DNA of 64,000 nucleotides from Virgisporangium aurantiacum (GCF_016863635.1 NZ_BOPG01000025.1:92756-156755), one strand, 5' to 3'; counted from the stretch's first letter, positions 15,796 to 24,160 are shown. Program-made: numbers and translations. Notes: a model not told the origin generated them from the sequence alone.

Positions 15796-16635
15796 GTGGA
15801 GACGCGGGAGTTGCGATACTTCGTCGCCGTTGCGCAAGAACTTCATTTCGGACGCGCTGCGCAGCGCCTCGGCATCGCCCAGCCGCCCCTGTCGCGCGCC
15901 ATCGCGCAGCTCGAACGGCGGCTCGGTGTCACGCTGCTCGAACGCACGAGCCGGGCCGTCGCGCTGACCGAGGCCGGGCAGGTGCTGCTGCGGGAGGGCC
16001 GGGCCGCCCTCGACGCGGTCGACGCCGCCGACCGCCGCACCCGCCGCGCCGCCACCGGCGGTGCCGGCCTGGTGCTCGTCACGAAGGCCGGCGCCTCCAG
16101 CGAGCTGCTGGCCAAACTCCTCGACGCGTACGCCGCCGAACCCGGCGCGGTGGCCGTCGACGTGCAGTTGTGCGGGATCGGCGAACAGGAGCGCCTGCTC
16201 CGCGACGGGCGCGCCGACGTGGCGCTGCTGCACCACCCGTACGACTCGATGTCCGGGTTCGACACCGAGCTGCTGACCACCGAGGGCCAACTGGCCCTGC
16301 TGCCCGCCGGACACCCGCTCACCACGCGGGACAGCCTCCGGATGGCGGACCTCCGCGACGTCCCCGACCTGCCGATGCCCCGGTGGCCCCGCCGCGACGG
16401 AACCTATCCGGACGGACCCGGCCCGGAGGTCCGGGACAACACCCAGTTGCTCCAGCTGATCGCGCTCGGTCGCACGCTGGCGGTGCTGCCCGAGTCGGTG
16501 CGATCGCACGTGCACGACCGCATCGCGACGGTGCCCGTCACCGACGCCCCGACCGTGACGACGATGATCGCGTGGCCGCCGCACAGCCGGTCCCGGGCGC
16601 TGGCGACGCTGGTGCGGACAGCCAGTCGGCTCTGA
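15796..16635 (+). CDS. LysR-family transcriptional regulator
   Basis: A 279-residue regulator. The winged HTH occupies residues 1-60 (ELRYFVAVAQELHFGRAAQRL, then QPPLSRAIAQLERRLGVTLLER); the inducer-binding domain follows from about 90. Start GTG 15796 is preceded at six bases by TACGGT with no SD, suggesting a leaderless transcript. The operator at 15757-15773 would let it repress itself and control the divergent SDR. The last third is typical LysR substrate-binding sequence without a recognisable ligand class. Confidence 0.88.
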   Translation: METRELRYFVAVAQELHFGRAAQRLGIAQPPLSRAIAQLERRLGVTLLERTSRAVALTEAGQVLLREGRAALDAVDAADRRTRRAATGGAGLVLVTKAGASSELLAKLLDAYAAEPGAVAVDVQLCGIGEQERLLRDGRADVALLHHPYDSMSGFDTELLTTEGQLALLPAGHPLTTRDSLRMADLRDVPDLPMPRWPRRDGTYPDGPGPEVRDNTQLLQLIALGRTLAVLPESVRSHVHDRIATVPVTDAPTVTTMIAWPPHSRSRALATLVRTASRL

Positions 16636-16636
16636 A

Positions 16637-17080
16637 TCACGCCCGGGGCCACGCCGCCACGAAGCGGTCGAGGAGTTCGGCGAGCATCCCGGCCTCCGCT
16701 TCGGTGAACCGGGCCGTGCGCAGCGCCTCGGTGACGGCGTCGCGGCGGGTGGCGTGGACGCCGTCCACCATGGCCCGGCCGGTCGGGGTCAGGCGGATGC
16801 GGGTGACGCGGGAGTCGGCCGGGTCGCCGCGACGCTCGACCAGGCCGTCGGCGACGAGCTCGGTGGTGAGGCGGCTGGCCCGGGGCCGGTCGACGCCGAT
16901 GGCGGCGGCGATCTGGGAGATGGGAAGGCCGTCGGTGGCGTCGTCGAGGGCGTCGAGGTAGCGGAACCGGGCCGCGTCCGCGTTCCTTGCCGTGGCGGCC
17001 CGGCGTTGCAGGTGACCCGCCTGTTGGTCGCGTCTCATGCGGACGAGCGCCCGCTCGATCGTCGCGTCCGGCTCCTCCAC
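16637..17080 (-). CDS. MarR-family transcriptional regulator
   Basis: A 147-residue winged-helix protein. The recognition region reads PISQIAAAIGVDRPRASRLTTELVADGLVERRGDPADSRVTRIRLT (in three contiguous blocks), the MarR wing. It starts at GTG 17080, seven bases after TAGGGT and without SD. It shares a 62-bp intergenic region with a second, divergent MarR-like gene. The 3' end lies one base from the LysR stop. Confidence 0.85.
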   Translation of the reverse strand: MEEPDATIERALVRMRRDQQAGHLQRRAATARNADAARFRYLDALDDATDGLPISQIAAAIGVDRPRASRLTTELVADGLVERRGDPADSRVTRIRLTPTGRAMVDGVHATRRDAVTEALRTARFTEAEAGMLAELLDRFVAAWPRA

Positions 17081-17098
17081 GGGTGCGACCCTACAGCA

Positions 17099-17114
17099 GT
17101 TGTAACTTGACAAC
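17099..17114. promoter_or_regulatory. inverted repeat, candidate MarR operator
   Basis: GTTGT and ACAAC arms separated by six bases lie in the region shared by the two divergent MarR genes. TTGACA at 17107-17112 inside it could be a -35 element for the rightward gene. Half-sites match those of the repeat at 17131-17143. Confidence 0.5.
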
Positions 17115-17130
17115 CTTATCCGGAGACGCC

Positions 17131-17143
17131 TACAACGGTTGTA
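17131..17143. promoter_or_regulatory. inverted repeat over -10 and start codon, candidate MarR operator
   Basis: TACAAC-G-GTTGTA, 6-bp perfect arms. The left arm is the likely -10 hexamer of the rightward MarR gene (18 bases after TTGACA) and the last base of the right arm is the A of its ATG. Binding here would block a leaderless transcript. Confidence 0.6.
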
Positions 17144-17565
17144 TGAGTACAACTACCGGCCGGCCGATCGGGCATCTGCTGCGCACGCTCGACCGCCTGA
17201 TCGACGAGCGGTTCGACCGCACCCTCGTGGGACGCGGCGTCACCCGCCGCCAGTGGCAACTGCTCAACGCGCTCGCGGGCGGGCCGGCCACGCTCGACAC
17301 GCTGACCGCGGCGGTGGCGGCGTTCCTCGACCGGTCCGCCGGCGAGACCGCCCGACCGCACTTCGACCCGCTGGTGGCGGCCGGCATCGTCACCGGATCC
17401 GGCGACACCTACGCCCTGACCGCCGCCGGCCGCGCGACGCTCGCGGACCTCGCCGCCGAGGTGGGGACGATCCGCACGGCGACCGTCGCCGGCCTCCCCG
17501 ACGGCGAGTACGAACGCACCGTCGCCACGCTGCAGACGATGATCGACAACCTGAGTCCCCGGTAG
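17143..17565 (+). CDS. MarR-like winged-helix regulator
   Basis: A 140-residue protein with MarR-type order: dimerisation helix (LLRTLDRLIDERFDRTL), ITRRQWQLLNAL-like helix, a short recognition region around DTLTAAVAAFLDR, and a reduced wing (AAGIVTGSGDTYALTAAGRATL). The HTH is less conserved than in its divergent neighbour. ATG 17143 lies six bases after TACAAC with no SD. Its 3' end is adjacent to a frameshifted gene on the other strand. Confidence 0.78.
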   Translation: MSTTTGRPIGHLLRTLDRLIDERFDRTLVGRGVTRRQWQLLNALAGGPATLDTLTAAVAAFLDRSAGETARPHFDPLVAAGIVTGSGDTYALTAAGRATLADLAAEVGTIRTATVAGLPDGEYERTVATLQTMIDNLSPR

Positions 17566-17566
17566 G

Positions 17567-17997
17567 TCACAGGGACCAGTGCGCCGCCACCTCGTCCGCG
17601 ATCGCCTCGGCCGCGCGGGCGCCGTCCACCTCGATCACGCGGATGCCCAGCGCCGTCGCGCGGTCCACCGCGTCGGCGGCGAGCAGGCGGTCGCGCTCCA
17701 ACCGGTGCCGCCGCACCCGGTCCGGGTCCGGGAAGTCGGCGCCGAACGCCACCGCCCGGGGCAGCGCCGCGGCCTGATGCCGGCGCCACTCCTCCGTCGG
17801 CGTCAGCACGGTGGTTCGCCGCGCCGGGCCCGGGCCGCGATGCGCCGGTCCTCGTGGCCGCGGGCGTCGTGGTAGTCGCAGTGGTAGTGGACCAGGCCGT
17901 GCCGAACGGCGAGCAGTCCGGCGACCGTGGTCTTGCCGGCCCACTGACCACCGCCGATCCAGTACGCGCTCCGGACCGTCGCGTCGTGCGTCCACAC
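17567..17997 (-). pseudogene. P-loop kinase-like gene with a frameshift
   Basis: The N-terminal part, in one frame from ATG 17997, carries a Walker A loop (IGGGQWAGKTTVAGLLA) and ends at a stop at 17803. The C-terminal part is in the -1 frame (TVLTPTEEWRRHQAAALPRA to DEVAAHWSL, stop 17567). Together they resemble a small nucleotide/uridine-kinase-like ATPase of about 140 residues. The shift falls between about 17811 and 17830. No slippery heptamer is evident, so decay or a sequencing error is likelier than programmed frameshifting. Confidence 0.6.
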
Positions 17998-18001
17998 TGG
18001 A

Positions 18002-18592
18002 CTATTTACGCACCTCGAACCGCAGGTGCGTCACCCGGTCGCCCGCCACGATCCGCGGATCGCCGAGCAGCGCCGGTGGCCCGCCGAACGCGCCGAAGAA
18101 GCGCACGCCCGTCCCGAAAACTACCGGCACCAGATCCACCTGGACCTCGTCGACCAGCCCCGCGGCCAGCGCCTGCCCGAGCAGATCCCCACCGGTGAGC
18201 GATACGTCCCTGTCACCGGCGGCGGCCTTCGCCTTGGCGATGGCGCTCGCCAACCCGTCGGTGACGAACGTGAACGGTGCCTCCGGGAACGGCCACCCGC
18301 TCGGCGGCTCGTGCGTCACCACGAACACCGCGTCACCCACGGCCGGACGGCCGTTCCAGCCGTTCGTGAGGTCGAACAACCGCCGGCCGATCACCGCCAC
18401 CCCGATCCGCGACCACGTCTCCGCGAGGTAGGCGGCGCTGGCGGCCGACACGTGGAAGACCCGGTCCGGATCGCCACCGTTGAACGGCACGTCGCCGTTG
18501 CCGTACCAGTCGAACAGCGGCCCCACCCGATCGTGGTCGTCGGCGATGAAGCCGTCCAACGACACCGTCGCACTCGCGATCACCCTGGCCAT
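18002..18592 (-). CDS. dihydrofolate-reductase-fold (RibD C-terminal) protein
   Basis: A 196-residue protein of the RibD_C/DHFR-like family: VIASATVSLDGFIADDHD at the N-terminus, VAVIGRRLFDLTNGW, and VSLTGGDLLGQALAAGLVDEV (the NADPH-binding GG motif) then GVRFFG. Enzymes of this family reduce pyrimidine or pterin-like substrates with NADPH; the specific substrate is unknown. GAGGAGGGA lies just before ATG 18592, a strong SD that decides the start over an upstream in-frame ATG. Confidence 0.82.
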   Translation of the reverse strand: MARVIASATVSLDGFIADDHDRVGPLFDWYGNGDVPFNGGDPDRVFHVSAASAAYLAETWSRIGVAVIGRRLFDLTNGWNGRPAVGDAVFVVTHEPPSGWPFPEAPFTFVTDGLASAIAKAKAAAGDRDVSLTGGDLLGQALAAGLVDEVQVDLVPVVFGTGVRFFGAFGGPPALLGDPRIVAGDRVTHLRFEVRK

Positions 18593-18786
18593 GTCGCTCC
18601 CTCCTCGTACCCGATTCATCCGGAACGTCGGAGCCGGCGCCCCTGATCGGACCCGGGTGCGGAATCGAGGTGCCGTAAGCTCTGACGTCGGCCCGGCCGG
18701 AGAACGTCACCTGCCTGCCGCGCCGCGAGTACGCCCACCGGCGGTACCTCGGGTTGGCTCGCCGATTCGCCGACCGGAGGACTGAG

Positions 18787-19352
18787 ATGGCCCGCACCCA
18801 GTTGTACCTGGTCCGCCACGGAGAGCAGGCCCGCGGGCCGGAACAGGGGCTCTCGCCGCTCGGCCGCGAACAGGCCGACCGCCTCGGCCGGCGCCTGAAC
18901 TCGGTGCCGTTCGCGAACATCCACCACAGCCCGCTCCCCCGCGCGGTCGAGACCGCCGAGATCGTCGCCGACCGGCTCGCGCGGGTGCCCCGCCACGCCT
19001 GCGACCACGTCGCCGACCGGACCCCCGTGCCGTCGGCCGGCCGGCGCGACGACTACCCGCCGCGGTGGCACCCCTGGCTCGACGGTGTCCCGGCCGACGA
19101 GCGGGACGAGGACGCCGCGGCGCTGCGGGCCGCCGTCGGGCACTTCGGGGTGATCGGCGCGGAGGACCGGCACGAGCTGTTGATCACCCACAACTTCGTG
19201 ATCGGGTGGTTCGTGCGGCACGTGCTCGACGCGCCGGAATGGCGTTGGATCGGGCTGAACCATGACAACTGCGGCATCACGTCGTGCGGTGGGAGACCGA
19301 CCGGCCGCCGGTGCTCGTCGCCTACAACGACACCGGCCACCTGGCCGCATAG
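18787..19352 (+). pseudogene. histidine phosphatase (phosphoglycerate-mutase-like) with a late frameshift
   Basis: The reading frame from ATG 18787 (GGAGG seven bases upstream) carries the RHG motif LYLVRHGEQ, PLPRAVETAE and ITHNFVIGWF with the second histidine, so the catalytic core is intact. Around 19276-19286 the frame must shift by one base to continue as VRWETDRPPVLVAYNDTGHL with a stop at 19350-19352. Without the shift the frame runs on into the next gene. Only the last 25 residues are affected, so the protein could still fold. A missing base in the sequence is a simple explanation. Confidence 0.65.
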
Positions 19353-19416
19353 AGCAGGACCCTGGGCCCGACCGATATCCTCGACCATTGACACCGGACT
19401 CTGGAGGTATGACGAC

Positions 19417-19947
19417 ATGGGTATCGCGCGGCTACGGGCACTCATCATCGTGGGGGTGCTGTTCCTCGCTGCGGTCGTCGTCATCACCGTCGCTCTCGTC
19501 CGCGACAAGCAGGACGACGCGCACGCGGTCGCCAACTGCGGCGACGGCGACGTGCCGGCGAACCTGAAGATGCCCGACAACATGGCGGCCATCAAGCTCA
19601 ACGTCCTCAACGCGACCGGCTCGCCGGGCGTCGCCGCCCAGGTGGGCGACGGCTTCCGGAGCAACTCGTTCACGGTCGTCAAGGAGGAGACGGCGCCGCC
19701 GCCGGCGCTGAACGCCGTCGCCGAACTCCGCTACGGTCCGAAGGTGGTCGGTTCCGCCTGGGTGGTGCGGGCCTACTTCCTCAACAACGCGTCGATGAAG
19801 TTCGACATCAACCGGCAGGACGACATCGTCGACGTCGTGATCGGCACGAAGTTCCTCGAACTGGCGTCGTTCACCGACCAGCGGCAGTCGCTGGGCCAGG
19901 CCGGCAAGCCCGTCCTCCCGCCCGGCACCTGCGACGCCAACGCCTGA
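19417..19947 (+). CDS. membrane-anchored LytR C-terminal-domain protein
   Basis: A 176-residue protein: one N-terminal transmembrane helix (LRALIIVGVLFLAAVVVITVAL), then a LytR_C domain (about 58-150) recognised from IKLNVLNATGSPGVAAQVGD and the later FDINRQDDIVDVVIGTKF. LytR_C domains are found in cell-wall assembly proteins of actinobacteria; here the LCP catalytic domain is absent. GGAGG lies nine bases before the ATG. Because of the frameshift upstream, the phosphatase frame runs into this gene without a stop, but the SD and TM helix support an independent start. Confidence 0.78.
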   Translation: MGIARLRALIIVGVLFLAAVVVITVALVRDKQDDAHAVANCGDGDVPANLKMPDNMAAIKLNVLNATGSPGVAAQVGDGFRSNSFTVVKEETAPPPALNAVAELRYGPKVVGSAWVVRAYFLNNASMKFDINRQDDIVDVVIGTKFLELASFTDQRQSLGQAGKPVLPPGTCDANA

Positions 19948-19948
19948 G

Positions 19949-20485
19949 TCAGGCGTCCCCGAGTTCCCGCAGGTAACCGGCCAACCCCGGGACGGTCGCC
20001 AGCACGTCCGGGGCGACGCTGGCGCGGATCAGGTCGGCCTCCTCGTCGCCGCGTTGGCCCTCGAGGATGACGACGACGAAGCCGGGCGGCAGCGCCGCGT
20101 GGATGCCGCCCCGGCGGGCGGTCGCGGTCAATTCGAGGCAGACCCGTGCCATGGCCGCGTCGTGGGCCGCGTCGAGGGAATCCAGGGCCTCGTCGTCGTC
20201 GGCGCCCGTCAGGAACTCGTCGGTGAGGCGGAGATACCAGGGACGCATGGCCTCGCTCGCGGCGTCGAGGACGTCCCATCGCCACTCGGGCGGAGCGAAG
20301 CGGTCGCCCGCCGCGCCCCCCTCGGTGTTGGCGGCCAGCGCCGGCGGCAGGATCTGCGCGCCGTCGTTGTAGAAGAGGTGGAACGCCGCCGCGTACAGCC
20401 GCTCGTCCGGGTGCGCCGCGGCCAGGTCGGCCACGGTGCGGCAGCCGGTGTCGTGCCATGCCGTCTCGAACGCGGTCCAGTCCAT
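19949..20485 (-). CDS. hypothetical protein, possibly DUF4303-like
   Basis: A 178-residue cytosolic protein. The order AAFHLFYNDGAQILPPALAAN, PPEWRWDV and the later VVVILEGQ is reminiscent of DUF4303, a family of unknown function common in bacteria with polymorphic-toxin immunity loci; this is a memory-based match and moderate. TAGCGT lies six bases before ATG 20485 without SD. Its stop and that of the convergent LytR_C gene are one base apart. Confidence 0.65.
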   Translation of the reverse strand: MDWTAFETAWHDTGCRTVADLAAAHPDERLYAAAFHLFYNDGAQILPPALAANTEGGAAGDRFAPPEWRWDVLDAASEAMRPWYLRLTDEFLTGADDDEALDSLDAAHDAAMARVCLELTATARRGGIHAALPPGFVVVILEGQRGDEEADLIRASVAPDVLATVPGLAGYLRELGDA

Positions 20486-20508
20486 CGGCGCACGCTAGCG
20501 CACGCCCG

Positions 20509-20534
20509 GCCCACGGCCGCGAACGGCCGTGGGC
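20509..20534. terminator. hairpin terminator
   Basis: GCCCACGGCCG (20509-20519) and its perfect complement (20524-20534) enclose a CGAA loop. It is placed 3' of the deazaflavin-dependent oxidoreductase gene on the minus strand and just upstream of the next gene. Confidence 0.65.
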
Positions 20535-20544
20535 CCCGACCGCG

Positions 20545-21018
20545 TCACCGCGGGGTGAGGCGGATGACCGGGTACTCGCGGTCGGACTTGCTCTGGTACT
20601 TCGCCATCCGCGGGTTGGCGGCCGTGATGTCGCGCCAGGCGCGGTCGCGGTCGGCGCCGGCGAGGCGGTGCGGCGTCACCGGCAGGGGCTCGCGGCCGGC
20701 GAGTTCGATGGACGCCTTGTCGGGGTGCGCCATCAGGTTGGCGTGCCAGTCGGGGTGCTGGCTGCCGCCGCCGGACGCCACCACCAGCCAGGCGTCGGAC
20801 CCGTCGGAGCCGTCGGCGAACCAGGCGACCGGGGTCTCCCGCGGCTTCCCGCTACGGCGTCCGGTGGTGTTCAGGATCAGGACGTTCATGCCCATCATGG
20901 TCCCCTTGCCCTGGCGGACCTTGCGGATCATGCGGCCGTTCGCCTTCTGCTGGAACCACCGCGAGAAAGCGCCGGGCGTGCCGGGCCTGCGCTTGTCGGC
21001 CTGCTGGTTCTGGGTCAT
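20545..21018 (-). CDS. deazaflavin (F420)-dependent nitroreductase family protein
   Basis: A 157-residue protein of the DDN split-barrel family. The signature runs VLILNTTGRRSGKPRETPVAW (shown here as two blocks: VLILNTTGRRSGK and RETPVAW), then WLVVASGGGSQHPDWHANL and AWRDITAANPRMAKYQ, all typical of F420-binding reductases of mycobacteria and other actinobacteria. These reduce quinones or xenobiotics with F420H2, often at the membrane. GGAGGT lies before ATG 21018, a strong SD. Natural substrate unknown. Confidence 0.86.
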   Translation of the reverse strand: MTQNQQADKRRPGTPGAFSRWFQQKANGRMIRKVRQGKGTMMGMNVLILNTTGRRSGKPRETPVAWFADGSDGSDAWLVVASGGGSQHPDWHANLMAHPDKASIELAGREPLPVTPHRLAGADRDRAWRDITAANPRMAKYQSKSDREYPVIRLTPR

Positions 21019-21091
21019 CTCGCACCTCCGTGTTCGTTGTCCCGAACGCTATGTCCGGCACCGCTTCCGGCACTTCTCGATTCCTGACCGA

Positions 21092-21760
21092 TCAGAGCGC
21101 GAACCTTCCGCGCCGGAACGCCGCCATCGGGTACCGGTTGCCGGTGGAGTGGTCGACGACCTCCGACCGCTGGTCGTTCCACGTCCACTGCTTCATCGGC
21201 CGCTCACCGGTGACGATCTGGTCGCGGCGCGCCCGGTTCCGGTCCGCGCCGGCGGCCGCCTCGGCGGCGACCGTGAGCCGCCGCCGCAGTTCCGCGAACG
21301 CCGCCTGGATGTTCTGCCGCTGGCTGCGCGACGCCGTGGCCACCACGACGAGGCCGGTGGGCCGGTGGGTCAGCCGGGCGCACTGCTCGGACTTGTTGCG
21401 GTGCTGGCCGCCCGGCCCGGACCCGCTGAAGACGTCGACGTCGATGTCGTCCCAGGACGGGTCCGCCGGCGCGGCCTCGGTCGCGTCGAGAACGGCGAGC
21501 GTCGCAGTGGACGTGTGCCGACGGCCGGCCCGGTCGTTGCGGGGCACGCGCTGGATCCGGTGCGTACCACTGAGATTCTGGATACGCAGGGGCCGGCCGC
21601 TGATCGTCACCGTGATCGTCCGTCCATTATGGACGGACGCGGCGCAACCGTTGCGACGCGCGTGCGCGGCGACCGCGCCGGCCAGTTCCGTGGCGAAGTC
21701 GAGTGCGTCGTCGCCACCCTCACCCGGCCTGATCTCGACGACGTGTCTGGTGCTGGACAT
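21092..21760 (-). CDS. PrfH-like class I release-factor homologue
   Basis: A 222-residue protein lacking the N-terminal helical domain of RF1/RF2. It retains the PCRF-type segment (VVEIRPGEGGDDALDFA), THRIQRVP followed by RRHTSTATLAVL, and the peptidyl-tRNA hydrolysis loop GSGPGGQHRNK with the GGQ. Where RF1 has PxT and RF2 SPF for stop-codon reading, this protein has PRN, so codon recognition is probably lost. The tail (WTWNDQRSEVVDHSTG) matches the RF C-terminus. Such proteins are thought to rescue stalled or damaged ribosomes. ATG 21760 is chosen, with AAAGGG about ten bases upstream. Confidence 0.8.
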   Translation of the reverse strand: MSSTRHVVEIRPGEGGDDALDFATELAGAVAAHARRNGCAASVHNGRTITVTISGRPLRIQNLSGTHRIQRVPRNDRAGRRHTSTATLAVLDATEAAPADPSWDDIDVDVFSGSGPGGQHRNKSEQCARLTHRPTGLVVVATASRSQRQNIQAAFAELRRRLTVAAEAAAGADRNRARRDQIVTGERPMKQWTWNDQRSEVVDHSTGNRYPMAAFRRGRFAL

Positions 21761-21990
21761 GCTGATGGAGCCCTTTCGGCGGGATGCGGAAGGGCGCACG
21801 GAAATGCGGAAGCGAGACGGCGACTGTGCGCACCGCGAGCGGCAGGCTGCCCACGCGGGATCGGGAACGCCGGCTCGCGACCTCAGCGACGGCCGGGCAG
21901 GTGCGCGCCAGCCAGCAACGGGGCCACGGGCGCGCACATGGCAACCATGGTGCCCGAAGAAAGCACGCGCGGCGACTAGAATTTCGCGCC

Positions 21991-22908
21991 ATGGGGTCCG
22001 CGGTGCGCGCGGCCGTCGGGCGGCTTCCGGCCGCACCCGGCGTGTACCGCTTCCGAGACGCGCGTGGGCGCGCGCTCTACATCGGACGCGCGACCGCGCT
22101 GCGCCACCGCGTCGGCTCCTACTGGGCCGACCTGGGCGACCGCCGTCACCTGGAGCGGATGGTGCCGCAGATCGTGCGGGTCGAGGCGCTCGTCTGCGAC
22201 TCCGTGCACGAGGCGGCGTGGCTGGAACGCAATCTCCTCGAGCGGTCGAGGCCGCGCTGGAACCGGGTCGCCGGCGGTGCCGAGGAGGCGATGTGCATCC
22301 GCCTGGAGCACCGGTCCGGCGTGCCGCGGTTGGTGACGGTGCACTGGCCCGTCACCGAGACGGCGGGAACGTTCGGCCCGTATCTGGGTGGGAACCGCAC
22401 GCGGCTCGCGGTCTCGGCGCTCGACCGGGTGCTTCCGTTGTGGGCCACCGACGACCGGCTCGCCGGCAGCGCCCGGGACCTGGCCCGGGTCCGCGGTGTG
22501 GCGGTCGCCGACCGCGAACGCTTCCTGGCGACGGTCACCGCGGTCCTGTGCCGCCGACCCGACGCGGTGCTGACGGTCCGCGATCTCCTTGTGCGCCAAC
22601 GCGACCGGGCCGCGACCAACCTGGCGTTCGAGCACGCCGCCCGCATCCAGGCGGAGCTCGAGGCCGTCGACTGGATCGTGGCCGAGCAGAAGGTCACCCA
22701 CCTCACGGCGCGACCCGACGCCGAGGCCTACGGCTGGCACGACGGCCTGCTGGTCGGCTTCCGCTTCCACGCCGGCCGCCTGTGCGACTGGACCCAACGC
22801 GTGTGCGGCCCGCGCGCCGCCCGGCCGTACCTCGACCGCACCCCACCGGCGCTGGCGGAGTTCGCCCGCCGCAACGCCGATCTCGGCCGTACGCTGGCCG
22901 GCGGCTAA
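21991..22908 (+). CDS. UvrC-like GIY-YIG nuclease lacking the C-terminal nuclease domain
   Basis: A 305-residue protein. Residues about 10-95 are a GIY-YIG domain (GVYRFRDARG, LYIGRATALRHRV, LERNLLERSRPRWN). The following UvrC-type region reads GTFGPYLGGNRTRL, and a UVR-like helical hairpin (NLAFEHAARIQAELEAVDW) lies near residue 220. The RNase H-like 5'-incision domain and HhH repeats of full UvrC (about 600 residues) are absent. This resembles Cho-type nucleases that cut 3' of lesions. TAGAAT lies eight bases before the ATG without SD. It is divergent from the PrfH-like gene over 230 bases. Confidence 0.8.
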   Translation: MGSAVRAAVGRLPAAPGVYRFRDARGRALYIGRATALRHRVGSYWADLGDRRHLERMVPQIVRVEALVCDSVHEAAWLERNLLERSRPRWNRVAGGAEEAMCIRLEHRSGVPRLVTVHWPVTETAGTFGPYLGGNRTRLAVSALDRVLPLWATDDRLAGSARDLARVRGVAVADRERFLATVTAVLCRRPDAVLTVRDLLVRQRDRAATNLAFEHAARIQAELEAVDWIVAEQKVTHLTARPDAEAYGWHDGLLVGFRFHAGRLCDWTQRVCGPRAARPYLDRTPPALAEFARRNADLGRTLAGG

Positions 22909-22912
22909 TTGA

Positions 22913-24160
22913 TTAGAACCAGGCGAGGCAGTGCGGGGCGCGTTCGGCGCGGAAGAGCGCATCGGCGCGGGCGGCGGCGTCCGGGTGGTGGGCCTGGATG
23001 TGCCCGGCCCGCACCAGCAGGCTCGGTGCGGTGCCGCCGAGGTACACCGAGGCCAGGTCGCTCACGTCCAGCGACAGGTCGGGCCGCCGGTCCGTCGGGA
23101 CGCAGTCGGCCCGGCCGTCGCGGACGGTCAGCAGGTAGCGGGCCCGCTCGCCGAGGAACGGGTCCTCGACGTCCAGAACGAGGTCGCCGTCGGCGAACCA
23201 GCCGCGGGCGGTCAGCGCACGCGGGACGTCCAGCAGCCGCACCCAGAGCCAATCGGTGTCGTCGGTCACCTGCGCGCCACGGAAGTCCGCGAGCTGCCAA
23301 CGCAGCGGGTGATCGGGCGCGACGTGCTTGAACGACACCTGGGAGACCAGGTCGTGCCCGAGCACGAACCGGGTCAGCGCCGTGTCGACGGCGTCGTCGA
23401 AGGCGATGATCTCGTCGACGACCAGGGTGTCGGGATCCTCGATCGAGTAGCAGGCGTACCCGTCCGGAACGCCGTCGGCGTCCCGGTGGACGGCGAGGTA
23501 GCGCGGCGCCGGCGCGACCGGCGGCCGCCCGGCTCCCTTGGCCCACCAACGGTGCGGCCGCGACAGCGCACCGGGTTGCGCCCGCCGGTACCGGTCGTAG
23601 ACGTCTTCCAGAAGCTTGTCGCACTCGGACCGCCGCAGCACCTCGACGGTGCCGCTGTCGGCCGGTCCGGTCGCCCGGGGAACGGCGAGGGCGGCCCGGT
23701 GCCGCGTCACCGTCAGCCGGGTGGTGTAGGTCGCCGGACCGTAGCCGAACCGGCGGTAGATCAGCGCCTCGGAGGCCAGCAGCACGGACAGGAACTCCCC
23801 GCGCTCCCGGAGGTCGGCGAGCTGACGCCGCATCATCGCGTTGAGCACACCCTGGCGCCGGTGCGACGGCAGGACACCGACGACGGTGATTCCGGCTGCG
23901 GGTACGACGACCCGGCCGGGCAGCGTGAGCTCGAACGAGTACGCGCCGGCGGTGCCGACGGGACGGCCGTCCGCCGTCACGGCGAACAGGTTGCGGTCCA
24001 TCTCGAGCGCCGCCCACCAGACGCCTTCCCGGGCGTTCGGCGTCTCCGGGAACCGCCCGAACGCGGCGTGGACGGTGTCGACGAAGACGTCGAACTCCTC
24101 GTCGGTGGTGGGCCGGATGTCCATCGCTGGTCTGGTGTGGGGGGACGGCGACGCGGTCAC
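22913..24160 (-). CDS. Eis-like GNAT N-acetyltransferase
   Basis: A 415-residue protein with the three-part Eis architecture: an N-terminal GNAT domain (about 15-150; GITVVGVLPSHRRQGVLNAMM is the acetyl-CoA loop region), a second GNAT-like middle domain, and a C-terminal sterol-carrier-like domain (LTVRDGRADCVPTDRRPDLS). Eis enzymes are hexameric acetyltransferases acting on aminoglycosides and other amines; conservation of the C-terminal carboxylate fits. GTG 24160 is chosen because TACGAT lies six bases before it with no SD; ATG 24124 is the alternative. Confidence 0.85.
   Translation of the reverse strand: MTASPSPHTRPAMDIRPTTDEEFDVFVDTVHAAFGRFPETPNAREGVWWAALEMDRNLFAVTADGRPVGTAGAYSFELTLPGRVVVPAAGITVVGVLPSHRRQGVLNAMMRRQLADLRERGEFLSVLLASEALIYRRFGYGPATYTTRLTVTRHRAALAVPRATGPADSGTVEVLRRSECDKLLEDVYDRYRRAQPGALSRPHRWWAKGAGRPPVAPAPRYLAVHRDADGVPDGYACYSIEDPDTLVVDEIIAFDDAVDTALTRFVLGHDLVSQVSFKHVAPDHPLRWQLADFRGAQVTDDTDWLWVRLLDVPRALTARGWFADGDLVLDVEDPFLGERARYLLTVRDGRADCVPTDRRPDLSLDVSDLASVYLGGTAPSLLVRAGHIQAHHPDAAARADALFRAERAPHCLAWF

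Noticed and set aside
17811..17830. Programmed -1 frameshifting in the P-loop gene
   Set aside because: No X-XXY-YYZ slippery heptamer or clear downstream pseudoknot was seen.
18754..19947. A single 397-residue phosphatase-LytR_C fusion protein
   Set aside because: The fused segment (about residues 180-215) is low-complexity, the second half has its own SD, start and TM helix, and the phosphatase reads better with one base restored. Kept as two genes.
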